The notes under the pieces are model-generated. The model was not told where the DNA came from. It searched no databases and saw only the letters and a program-made list of their open reading frames with translations. This document shows, one piece after another, positions 10,461-22,140 of a stretch of 64,000 nt of DNA. Origin of the DNA: Phyllostachys edulis (taxonomy: Eukaryota; Streptophyta; Magnoliopsida; Poales; Poaceae); the NCBI GenBank assembly GCA_036346405.1, contig CM070568.1, forward strand, positions 30,601,072-30,665,071. Direction: 5' to 3'. A program made the translations under genes and the position numbers. The stretch's first letter is position 1; each line of letters starts with the position of its first letter.

Positions 10461-11890
10461 AATGCTCAAACGACAATGGATGCACGAACTAATTGCATGA
10501 ATGGAAAGTCCTCGCGATGATGAACGCCATGGCATAACATGCATGAGCAGATTTTATGTCTTTGGTGGTGTTCGGAAGGAGAGAAGGTGGATTAGATGGA
10601 CATGTACAAATGATCTTGCTTGATGACTAGAAGTGAGGACAGAAATGGCTCTCGGCTGTGCTATTGGAAAGAAAAGAGCTAGCAGTGGGAGAGGAGATGC
10701 CTCGGCTAAGAAGAAAAATGGTTGTGGTGTGAGAAGTGACAAATGGAAAATTGTTTGAGAAAGAAAGAACACTGGCAGAGGGATGGTCCGGCTCGGAGCT
10801 TGCTCTCTTGGGGAAGGAGAGATGGTAGTAGAAGATAAATAAGGTAAAGGAGAGATGGTAGTGTGGATGGTGTTCGGCTGGCAAGAAAATAAGCATAGGG
10901 TCATTCGGTTAGGGGGGTAAGAAATGGTTGTGGGGTAAAATAGCACTGTATTTCTCTCTTCTTTTCTCCATCTTGCGCGATGACAAACGCAACGATATAA
11001 CAGGAAAATCTTGAATTTGAGTTTTTGGTGGAGATTGAGAGGAGAGAAGTTGGGAAAAGAATGGACACGCAGGTGTTTTATCTGCCGTGCATGCGAAAAT
11101 GAATTACAGAAATGGGTTGGTCATGCGATGACAATCGCAGTGGTATGACATGCATGGCTTGGTTTTGAGTTTTTGGATGAGATTTGAAGGAGAGAAGCGA
11201 AAGGAGTTGGCAAGGAAGGAAAAGGGGGATAACTGGAAAAGACGGGACATGCAGGCGTTTCGCCTTTGGTTGGTCGAACCGGAAAAGAACGACAATACTA
11301 ATGCATGCATAATGACATGATTTTTGTGATGCATGTGAAAACATAAAATCAAAATGATTAATTTAATTTAATTATTTTTATTGCGTTTTTCAAACAATTT
11401 GATTTAATATTGATTATTATTACCTAAAGTGAGAAAATTGCAAAACATGTTTTAATTAATTCCTCAACTTATATTTCGAATAATTGTGTTGAGTTTAGAT
11501 TTTTAATTATCAATTTTCATTTTCATTTGTTTTATTTACCTATTAGGTTCGTGTTTTAAATTCAAATTCAAAATTTGACCAAGAAAATTAAATAGGGAAC
11601 CAAATAACCTCCAAAAATTCTAGAAAAATTTCAAGCATATCAGAGAAGATAGAATCCAATTGACTTATTCCCACACTTGAAACATTCATTTTTTGTTTTC
11701 TCCCAACTTAATTTTGAGCTTTTGAATTGGAAGAGGAGTAATGGATTCTAGGTTTGAAATTCTAGTCTTTAAAAATCACGGATTTTCAACAAAAGGTTTA
11801 CAACAAAATTTTTTGAAAGTCCAAAATTTCACAAATTCACATTAGATGCTTAACTAATTCGACTTAGGGATTTTGGGCTGTTACAAGAGG

Positions 11891-13215
11891 CCTGCGAGTA
11901 AACAGACAACTCTTCGAACAATCACAGCGTGCCACCTGCACGCACGGTGTGTGCACCCGATTCTCACTTCGTCCAAGAGCAACTTTCTTTGTTATTTTCA
12001 TTTGTTGGTGTTTATTTCATCCTTGCATGATTTTTTTTCTATAGTGTTCATTGCTAATTATTTTGTTATTGCGGGTTACGTGAAGACACCAACTGCAGGA
12101 AGGCAAAGTTCGGTTGCTTCGCCACGATGAAAACAGTGTTGCTCCTATGAAAGGCGGCAACATACTACTTCCAATGAGATTTATTTGCAAATAGCATAGA
12201 GTTATGTTATTGGGTCACTAATTTGTCATGTTTTATTTAAGATATGTTAGATCCTACAAAAAAAAGTGAAAAAAGCAGTACTTCATTTCGAGTATGGTGT
12301 GTAGCCTTCAGTGAGAGTGTGGTATTGAGATCAAGAGTTCAGTTAGCAAGAGGAGTTGTGGTATGTTGTGAGGTAGTGCACTATTTACTTGGATAGTTGA
12401 ACAGGCGCTTTTCTTGCAAATACTATAGAGGTTTCCACCATTTGCCTTGCTGTTCTCACGAAAAAAAATCCTCCAAGTAATTTAGAGATACCAATATTGT
12501 GGAGCAACAATGTAGATGACGAGACCTCCAACAGTACTTGGAACTTTCCTTTCTTTGGATATTTATTCTTCCTGATTAAACTAGCCACATCATGTAACCT
12601 TTTTTTCCTGGGGGCATCCTTTTAGGTGTTATTTCAGTTTGCACACGTATCTTCTAGCTTTTTTAGCGTTTCGAATATTCAGAGGATTACTACAAAATGT
12701 GCTACATGTATTATTTTATTGGATAGGATGTGTCATGCGTGGACGTGGAGTAGTCCAGCTACAGATATCGTATTCTGTGCTTTATCCTTTGTTCACGAAC
12801 TGAAAGGTACGAACATAATAGTTAGTACCTCCAAGAGGAAGGATAGGTGATTGTGGTTAATGGTATTAGTAAGGTTGTACACAACTGCACATATCTCTTT
12901 TATTGGCTTTTAAATTCATTCTTACCAATTTACATTTTTTATACTTATAGATACCATCTTTTTACAAGGAAAAACTGTTGCGTCTGTTGCTCCATTTCAT
13001 GTGGTATTTGTTGCTTACTTCCTCAAGGTATAGTTCCCTTATATAATATGCATGCATGTTGCATAAAATAGCAAGTATTTGTGTTGCTTTACCATTTAAT
13101 TATGTGTACCTCCTACCTGAATATATCATAATAGGTTTTAGCCATTTGCATTGCACCAAACCTTCTGAAGGCCATCCCATTATTTTTTTATATATTGCTC
13201 TCAGTCTGATGAAAT
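11891..13215. other. Unassigned DNA right of unit A
   Basis: By continuity across the AGAGG duplication, the first bases are the 5' flank of the GRF gene fragment at 1-497. Short frames at 12385-12588 (minus) and 12626-12850 (plus) look exon-like but match nothing I recognise. The rest is AT-rich with no repeat seen. Confidence 0.3.
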
Positions 13216-14250
13216 GGTTGGCATAAGTGAGTTGTCGGGACACCTTTGCTCGGCTGAGCGAGGGCACAAGTGGTCAAACATTGGGCTACTCCATTAAAAA
13301 CTGAAATTTAAGTGGAGCCTGGACCCCCCACTCTGCCTTCTTTGGGTCCTCCCTGGATCTAGCTGTCATTGCCTAGCAAGTTTATGCCCTTCCGCTTGCC
13401 TCAATTGCCTACCTGTCTAGTTAATTAAGCGGTGGCTTTGCCTCATTGTGTGTTGCCGTGTCATACAGATACAGAGAACCATTAACAGTGACATAGATGA
13501 AGGGCCAACGGTTGGCGATTGAAAACAATAGAGCAACGTCAATGGCTGGCCATGGCAAGTTAATTAGGGTAGTTAGATTAGAGAAATATCAACAGCGGAC
13601 CATGGCAAGTCAATTAGGGTAGCCAACAATCCACGATCATACCAAAAGTGCCTTTTAAAAAAATCAACGATTGATATTTTTAGTAGAGCTACCTCTGGTA
13701 CCTTGTAAGTACCATAGAACGGATCCTAAGTAAAGGCAGAGGGAAATTGTGCAAAGCAGTAAATTTGTGAGACAACAACGGCCCAAGAAAGCCCTTCCAG
13801 AAAAAGCCACTGTTTTACACTGTAGTGCATAGTTGAAAACAGCGGCCCAAGAAAGCCCTTCCAGAAAAAGCCACTGTTTTACCCTGTTGCATTCGTTCTA
13901 GATCGTTATTTTTTCATCGAACGGTTAAGAATTGTCCTAAGGTCGGGGCACTATTTGCCTCTGCCTTTGTTTCAACTAAGGTGTAGGATTCGGGTCCCCA
14001 TAGAACATCTCGTGTGTAATATATGGAAAAGTTGGGCAAAAATTAACGAAAAAATTATTATATAAACACGAGAGATATATTGATCCGAGCAATGTAGTTG
14101 TACAGAAGAAAATAGTATGACAAAATTTCTGCACGCAAAGCTGAAGTTGCTGAAAAATAAGGAATTTCAGACACTATTGGCCCTGTTAGACCATCGAAAT
14201 TCCTAAAGAAGCCCCCTAGCCCCAAAATTCCAATTTTGGCCCCCTCCTCC
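13216..14250. repeat. Dispersed repeat R, copy 1
   Basis: It matches 40083-41405 over most of its length. Shared blocks include the GCATAAGTGAGTTGTCGGG start, TTTAAGTGGAG, and GTCAATTAGGGTAGCCAACA. There is also a local 45-bp duplication containing CCCAAGAAAGCCCTTCCAG in this copy (13782-13880). The right end (14145-14250) is the ACAGGGCCA..GGCCCC motif also found at 39545-39640, 41330-41405 and 55947-56040. This copy lacks the Stowaway present in copy 2 and so shows the empty site at 14020-14021. Confidence 0.75.
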
Positions 14251-15874
14251 CACTGCCATAAAGACACCACCGCAGAGGGCTCTCGCTGCGCCCCACCGCA
14301 TGAACGCACTGCTACCCTTGCGCGCGGCAGCAACAAAGCTGCTGCTCTCCCCACGCAGACAGCAGCACCGCCGCCTCCCCACGACAAAGAGGGCAACATC
14401 GCAACCCCCACTACAAAGCAGTCGCCGCCGCCACGCATCGCGGCGGCCACGCTTGTGCATATAACCCCACCGTCGCTGCGTGCCACGCCGCCAATCGCCG
14501 GACCCACATGCGCCGCGCCCCACGCACCGCCCCTACGCCGCAAGCCCCACGTGCTGCTCGCCACGTGCTCTGGCCCCGTGCATGCGCTACGCGCCTAGCC
14601 TATGGCCTGGTTGGCCCCTGCGCATTTCAGTGAGAGCTGGGCATCTCGCTGCCCCATGGATACATAAAACGAGTGGAACACAAATGCAGCACTATTTTAG
14701 TTACGAAGTAGAGAGGAAGAGAGACAAAGAGGAAGAGAGTTCTCGGAATAGAGGAAGAGAAGGGAGAAGCCAACTAGAGAGCAGTTGAAGTTCGCTCAGT
14801 TGCGGAAGTTGTGCATCGTCTTGTGAGCACCTATGAAAGGTAATTGTCATTCGCATCCAGCTATAGTTTTAGCTAGTTTTAGCAATGTGATTAGGGTGTA
14901 ATTAGATGAATTGTAGCTTCTTATTGTAGCAACTGAGTAGTTATAGTTGTGTAGTCAGTGTATTTTTACTTAGTGTTCGGACATAAAATTAAAAGACTTA
15001 GTAGTTAGCAATGTGATTAGCCCGTAATTAGTTGACTTAGCAGACTTATTGTTGCTAGTGTTGTAAATTTTCTGAGGTCTTTTAGCGTAATAGAAATAGA
15101 ATTGAAATTATGGAGTATGAGAAGATAGTGTAGAGTGGGCATGGAAAAATATATTTATATAACTGGAAATAAAAAAACAAGAATGTGACCCGCACTAATG
15201 GCGCGGATACAACTGGTGTTAGGGTAGATGAAAGCAGTTATTTACATGTGTTTTGCATTTTTTTTTCGTGAAGCGAGTGATGATACATGTTAGGTAAAAA
15301 TATTTATCGTTTGTTATTTTTGGTTTCTGTACGATGTAAGTTGGTAAACGTATCGAAGAAAGAGTATGTGTAACATAAAAAGGCAAATTAGAATCTTTTG
15401 ACTATTGTCTAAATCATGAGTACAGCAAGATTGGAAACATAATAAACAGTAGCATGGTTGGCAGAAGCTACTGTGGTATAAGATGGTAAATAAGTGTTCA
15501 ACATGTTTCGAAACGTGTCAACTAAATGCAAATGAAGCGTAAGTGATACTGCTAAATAAAACAGGAAAGTGGCGCGTGTTTGTAGTGTAGGGAAGAAAAT
15601 TTTGTAAAGCAGGGGGAATGGCAACCAAAGATAAGGGAGCTGTATTCAGTAGAGTCTACATATTAGGCAAAAGAGGACGTGTTTAGAAAGAGGGTATAAA
15701 CTAATAATCTTCGTGTTATACGAAAAGGTGCGCTACGACAAGTGAACTGGGAGGGCGAAAAATTCTAATAGATTTTTCACCGGGGTGATATAAATAGGGA
15801 ACGTCATTTAGGTAGGGATATTTATAGAATACTGTCTAGGGAATGGCACGGATGTTGTTGTTTTATGTGGTAGA
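14251..15874. other. Unassigned DNA, GC-rich then AT-rich
   Basis: The stretch 14251-14620 is GC-rich with frames open on both strands, the longest on the minus strand ending near 14564. None has a recognised domain. The stretch 15085-15240 resembles 26090-26283 just upstream of the first MULE transposase. LTR unit B interrupts this DNA, which resumes at 21362. Confidence 0.35.
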
Positions 15875-18289
15875 GTGAGCGTGAGGACCCCGATTTATTA
15901 GGCTTGTAATACTTAGTCATCCATTGACCCTAACATCACAAACATAATAATCCGTGTCTTCGAGATATGTATACTTCCCAGAATGCAGTATACACACCCC
16001 TTTACAAAATCATGCATCAATTCCATTCAAACACATAGAACAGAAGCAAAGCAACAAACCAGAAGTTAATATAAGAAAGATAGAGTTATTACAAAAGAGA
16101 GGCCGACCGGCCAAATAACAATACAGAAGTACTAAGTAAACAGCAGAAGCAAAAGCCATAAGATGGCGATAAACAAAAGAGAGCCACAAGGTTTGCCTTT
16201 AGCCCACAAGGCAACCGACCATGCCACCTAGCTAGACTCCCAACTGCAGCACATCTCACAAAAGTAAAGCCCTTTGGGCCCTACCTCCTCTGCAACAAAG
16301 TTATTAAGCAAAGCAAATGAGTACAAAAATGTATTCGCAAGACTGACGTGTAGTATAACAGAACTATAGTTTAACTACATGCAAGCTTTATTTAAGTGGA
16401 TGAGGCTTTGGACTTATTTTAGCATAAAAACAAGTTTTCATTTGTAATATTTAAATAGATTCCAAAGCAGTTTTGCAATTCATTTTTAATTTGCAAGTAA
16501 CAACGAGACAAGTAACATAATAACAATAGATAGATGACAACAACAATCCTGGAAGTGACTAACCCAATAGCCACCACAATAGTATGAACATCCATTCATA
16601 CCAACCCATCAAGTTTTAATTAAATGTTGTAGTCTAGTTCTTGCGACCTTACCAAGCATGTCCATAACCTAGGGCGAGGCTATTGAATAGTTTTAACCTC
16701 GCAGGGGTGTACCAATGTACCCACACGTCAGACCGCCTTTTCGCCAAGCTATTTAGCACACTTCCTTTGGTATGCCGGCACGGCTAAGTCCTACGAGGCA
16801 TTTCCAATGAATGATGCTAATTAAGAGTCGCGACAACTTGGGAAGGTAGGAGACACTGCCCGGCCAAGCAATCATGGTGCTCTTTCCCTTATAAAACAGT
16901 TTTACTCACCTGCGACCCACAATTAACACCTCCCAAAGTACTTAGCCAAGAGGGGTTCCCAATACCCTCGTGTGGTTAGCACGCATAAGCGCTTGGCTTA
17001 GTGACACAAGTAACTCGGTCCTTGGGGACTTAGGCACCATTCCATTCACACCCAACATATCACACCAACATCCATTGTGCCCAAGTCAAACAGTTTGGTT
17101 TTCATTTTTGTTTTATTTGTTTACAAAGTAACAAAGCACAAGATGGACATAATGGAATAATAATTTTTGTGTGATCAAGGTCATCGACATAACGTCGACA
17201 ACCGCTCATTTCTACCGTTATCTAAGCATTATCAACGCAACCTACTAAGTGATAAGAGTCCATCCATCAAACTCTACAACACAGCAAGATAATCCTAGGC
17301 TTAGTAGTAGAGATTGAACATTTACCTACAGGATATGCATCTATAGGCTCAACTAATCGACAATTTAACACAAAGTAGCATGCATACATATAAGTGAAAC
17401 GAAGTATTAAACTTTAAAGTAATGGGACAATAATGGGATATGATCAAACTGCTTGCCTTGCTGGTTATGCTCAATTTGCTGCAGAGATTCGCTCACAGGA
17501 TCAACACACTCGTCGACACCTAATCGAAAAGGCGAAAAGAATCGGTAAGAACGACGAAAACCAAGAAGACAGCATAGCAAGCTTTCTCCAAATGCTCTGA
17601 AATTTCTACAGCAGCTAGAGCATGATTTTTAGAGAATTTAGCAATAAGAACCAATTGATTTGGATTCTCAATGCAAAAGATATGAGCAAAACAATTCTTC
17701 TCAGCCTCTAAAAATGCAAACTGCTACTATTCACATAATTAAATTGTTTAGCAAAAATTTCTAGAAAGGTGGTGCAATTGAAATTTTTACTGTAAAACAA
17801 GCACCTCACAAGATGAACAACCCAATTGGATTCATCTCATTTGGAGCTATTATGCATTTTCTATAATTTTTCAAAGACATGAAAATGAGCACAACTAAAA
17901 TGCACCCACAATTTTAATGAAAACAGTGACATGCCTAAATCCTATTCTACCATTTAGTGCACTAACAGAGGAAGCCAACAAAGTTGGATTCACTCAAAAA
18001 TAATCTACAGAGATTTACTTAGGCATTTTACAAGTTAACTGAGTTTTTAATGTAATATTTAAAGTTAGTTTTGAAACCTATTTGCAAACCCATTTCCTGG
18101 AGCCGAACTGAGCTCACAACCATTTTTAGGTTAGAGCCCAGGTCAAACCAGAGCTAACAGAATTTGAATCGCCTCATTTGGATTTAAAATGAAATAGTTA
18201 TGCATTTTACAAGTTCATTACCTTTTTTAGTTCACAAATAAGTGCTTTCTGGATTTTCTAAAAACCAAAATGACAGGGGAGGACATGAG

Positions 18290-20800
18290 CCGTTGATCCT
18301 GGATCGGACGGCTCAAGACCTCCAGGTGAAAACGTGCACGCACGCTCGCGCAGGTCCAGAGAACATGGGCCGTTGATCTTGGATCCAACGGTCCATGTCC
18401 TCCCGGCAACGCGCGCGCGAACGGGGAAGAGGTCGTGGCCGTTGATGCTGCATCCAATGGACCACAACAATTGAGGGAGGACCGGGACGGCCCAGATCTA
18501 GTGAGGGAGGACCCGAGTGGCTGAGATCTTCCAAAGGAAGATCTAAACGATCAAGATCTCCCCAAGGAAGATCTACACGGTCAAGACCTCTCGAGGGGGG
18601 TCCTGAACGGTCTAGATTTTCCAAGGGAGGATCTTAATGGTCTAGATTGTCCGAGGGAGGACCTAAACGGCTAAGATCAACTCGGGGAGGACATAAATGG
18701 CCAAGATGACCTCGAGGCGGTCCTACGCAGAGGAGATCTACACAGGGAGGACCTCAATGGTTGAGATTGACCTCGAGGAGGTCCGGACGGTTCAGATTTC
18801 CATGGGGAGGTCCTGAACGGTCAAGATCGCACAAGGGGGAGGTCTAAAGGAGGAGGTCTTGGACGGTTCAGATCCACACGGGGGTGATCCTGGACGGTCC
18901 AGATCTAAAGCCACAACGCTTTGCGCACGCGGGCGCGCGGGCGAGGAGTTAATGCACGGGACAACGAGGAGGTCCAAGTGCGCTAAGACAGCAGTAATTG
19001 CTCCCAATGATTGGGCATTTACTGACCAAATCTATGTCCTAACGACACGCGCGGGATGACTCGTGCGACAAAAACCGAGGGTGGTTCAAGGCTTGCCGCC
19101 ACCGACATGGACCTCGCCGGCGCCAACCAAGGGCACCAACATGTGCGCAATAGTGTTGCGCACACACTGGGACCATTCCCAGCGGCGGGGGTGGCCCTGG
19201 ACGGCGACGAGCCGGAGATGAACAAGAGGACCAACACGGCCTAAAAGCAAAACTTGAAAGGAAAGCTCCGCAACAACATACAAGCAGGTGCCCAGCATCT
19301 AAAGGACTACCAGGACGTTACCTGGAGGTCTTGAAGGTGCTGAGGAGGTCGGAGGAGAGGAGGACCGGTGATGGGGAAGACAATGTGCTCCACGGCCAAA
19401 AGCTCCAAGTCCACTTTAGCCCGTTCCTGAAGAGGTCAACCCAAGCTTAAGTTAGGGTTTAAAACTCCATGAGGTCAGAGGAGTAAAATGGAGCAAGAGG
19501 TCGATGAGAGGGAGCCACTGGAGTACTCAATGCACAGAGGAGCTCCAAGGGCTTCAATGGCGGCCAAGGGGAGGTCTATGGGGGAGGAGCTCAGCCAAGC
19601 ACAGTGGCAAGGCAAAGCTCAACGGTGTGTAAAGGAAGCCAAGGGGAGATACCAAGGAGGTCTTATAGCCAGGGAAATGGAGGTCATGAGCCAAGGGTTA
19701 AGCTCATGGTGAGCTTAGCCCATGGTGCGGTCCATGGCTTGGACAGGACGGGGAGGTGACAGGGGGCAGGCTAGGGCATGGCCTAGGGGCGGAAAGACTG
19801 CCACGCATTTAATGCTGGCCGGCACAGAGCCGTTAGGACAAGACCGGACCTACACACCTACTGCCATGGCTCACGCACGCGTGACAGAGGTAGGAGAAGA
19901 ACAGGACCTCATAACAACCGTTGGATCAAAACAGGGGGAGGTCACAGCCCTAGATCATGAAACGGTAAGTTATAAGTGGAAAGGGAGGAGGTCGTGACCA
20001 CCAGATCTGGATTGGGGAGGTCATGACCATTAGATCATCCTCGCGCGGAGGCGCAAGGAAAGGAGGAGGTCACAACCGTAGGATTTTCATCGCACGGTTC
20101 TTGAAATGATAAGGGAGGTCATCTTGTTGAATGGATAGGAGGTCTGGCCGTTGGATCTAAATCCAAAGGCGTGGACGGATGGGGAGGACTTAGCGGTGGC
20201 GCTTCTGACCAAGGGGATGTGGAGGTCATGGCCTTTGGATCTACATCCAAAGGCGCACAATGGAGCGAGGAGGTCGTGGCCTTTGGATTTCAATCCAAGG
20301 GCACACAACATGGAGGGAGGTCTTGAGCTGGTGCGCATGACACAAAGGAGGTCAGGGCCGTTGGATTTACATCCAAAGGCGCTGATCAAATGAGGGGAGG
20401 TCCTAGCCATTGCGGATTGCGCGATGGGAGGTCGTGGCGGTTGGATTTTGATCCAACGGGCACGACCTGAGGTGCGGGAGGTCTGGGCTATTAGGCCAGA
20501 CACTGAGTAGGAAAAGGAGGTCGTAGCGGTTGGATCTTTATCCAACGTCTACGAGATAAGGAGGGAGGTCTGATGCGCGTGCTGAAAAAGGGAGGTCGTG
20601 GCCGTGGATTTTAATCCAATGGCGCACAACACATTGCGCGGGGAGGACTTGGGCGCTAGATAACGAGGGGAGGTCATGGGCTGTTGGATCTGATCCAACG
20701 GCTATGACCTCGATGAGGTGGGAGGACTGGGCCGAGTTGGTTGTGGAGGAGGTCGTGGCCTTTGGATATGAATCCAACGGCTATGACCTCACGTGGGGGA
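18290..20800. repeat. Array of GGAGGTC units with palindromic TTGGATnnnATCCAA cores
   Basis: Dozens of degenerate units start GGAGGTC or GGAGGAC. In the right half many carry TGGCCGTTGGATTTNNATCC followed by AACGGC-like arms, giving near-perfect palindromes about every 60-70 bases. The left half has shorter units of 35-45 bases with AGATCT-type centres. The array occupies the U3 part of LTR B, both sides of the minus-strand TATA at 19662. Confidence 0.8.
19662..19669 (-). promoter_or_regulatory. Probable TATA box of LTR B
   Basis: The minus strand reads GGCTATAAGACC in a locally GC-rich stretch, with AUG-containing DNA downstream (19.6 to 19.5 kb). Position inside the LTR and the surrounding array support it; no transcript evidence is available. 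Confidence 0.4.
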
Positions 20801-21361
20801 AAAGGAGGTCTGCTGAGCCAGAGGAGTGGGTTGGGTTCAACCCATTTGGAAAGTGGCTCGGCCCAAGGAACAGTGCATGCAATTGAGTTTGAATTTAACA
20901 GCTGAGACTTTGCAAATTTATTTGAGATAGCAAACCAACTCCAAAATTTATGAAATTTTAACTGGAGCCTGCTGACTTTAGGATTAACCTTACACAAAAT
21001 TTCCAGAGGTTTTTGTATACTGCATTTTTCTCCAGAAATTCCCAAAGGCTGTTCTAGGGTTTGATTTACCTCCAAAAATTATCAAACAAGTTTTAAAACT
21101 TATGATATTTTTCAGAGGAGTCCCACATCAACTCTAGAACCGAGGGAAAAAGTTTTCCCAAGTTTGGCACAAGATTTGTGACAAGTTGAATAAGGGTTGG
21201 ACTTTAGTCCACAGGAGGTTTAGGTTTTTGAACTCCACCACTCTTGACAAGAATTATGGTGAGTTCAAGAGTTTCAAGATACGAGAAAAAGTTTTAATTT
21301 CTACACATTTAATTACATTTGAAACAAACACCTGTTTATACATTTGGGATGTTACAGTGAG

Positions 21362-22093
21362 ATCCTCATATAGAACATTTTGTTTCCTCAGGCACCGGCA
21401 TGGAACATCGTCAGGTGCAACTATGTAGATAAGCACCTATTTAGTTATATGGCGCTCTCCAGATAAGTCTAATACTAATAAGAGCAAACCTAGCAGCATA
21501 TAAGTATATGAATCTGAATGTACAACACGTATAAAGTAGGAGTATATAAGTACACTGAATAGAAACATGAAATAAAATGAACGTAAAAGGAACTAAAAAA
21601 TATTGGCACCTAAGATGGTACATCCATCAGCATTGAAATCTTGTATTCCTATGGAAAGGGAAATTCCAGCATATCAAAACCACCAAAAAATGGCATACAG
21701 TAAGACAAATAGATAGTCAAGTGACATACATCTTTCTTTGCGAGGAGAAGGATTAGAGATGGTGACTGTTTTAACCCTTAAAGGTTGTTCAATGGGAGAT
21801 CAGATAGTAAAAAATGTAAAAGTAATCTTGCAATGTTGACCCGATTTGTTTGACTTTGACCATTAGCCTAAACAAAGAAGCGTTATTCCTTTTAAAGAAA
21901 AAAAACAGAGGTAGCGTTACCGGTTTGATTCTAAGAGGCTGCCTAAAGGGAGATTAGCACAGTAGATTGTCGAACTGACTTTCTATTTGCCTCCATCCGC
22001 AAAGAAGGAAAAAAATTTCTATTTGTGTTGCTGGATTTCCTCTAAGCATTATGCACTACCCTGCGCAAACATAACACAAAACATAACACATAA

Positions 22094-22140
<47 letters not shown>

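Larger units (their letters stand above)
503..11885 (-). mobile_element. Giant single-LTR retroelement unit A with a CACTA nested inside
   Basis: The unit begins TGTGAGAGCC at 503 and ends GGGCTGTTACA at 11885. It is flanked by perfect 5-bp direct repeats AGAGG (498-502 and 11886-11890). Removing the nested CACTA (543-6764 plus one 3-bp TSD copy) leaves about 5.16 kb. The joined left end then aligns with the left end of B (15880) through the block around TTGTAATGCTTA and the following CATCACAAA block. Other shared landmarks are GAGGCCGACC..CCAAATAAC near 6950 and the CCGCCTTTTCGCCAAGC block near 7570. As an LTR it reads on the minus strand, starting TGTAACAGCCC. No coding domain is visible, so this is either a solo LTR of a very long-LTR (probably Ty3-gypsy) family or a non-coding derivative. 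Boundaries are secure; the family name is not. Confidence 0.8.
15880..21356 (-). mobile_element. Giant single-LTR retroelement unit B
   Basis: Flanking direct repeats GTGAG lie at 15875-15879 and 21357-21361. The left end reads CGTGAGGACC, a TG-to-CG change relative to element A; the right end is GGGATGTTACA. Read as an LTR on the minus strand it starts TGTAACATCCC. It shares blocks with A, including TTCCCAGAATGCAGTATACA, GAGGCCGACCGGCCAAATAAC, and the CAGACCGCCTTTTCGCC block near 16730. It also contains the promoter-proximal palindrome array (18290-20800) and a minus-strand TATA. At 5477 bp with no coding domain, it is a solo LTR or non-coding member of the long-LTR family. Confidence 0.82.
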
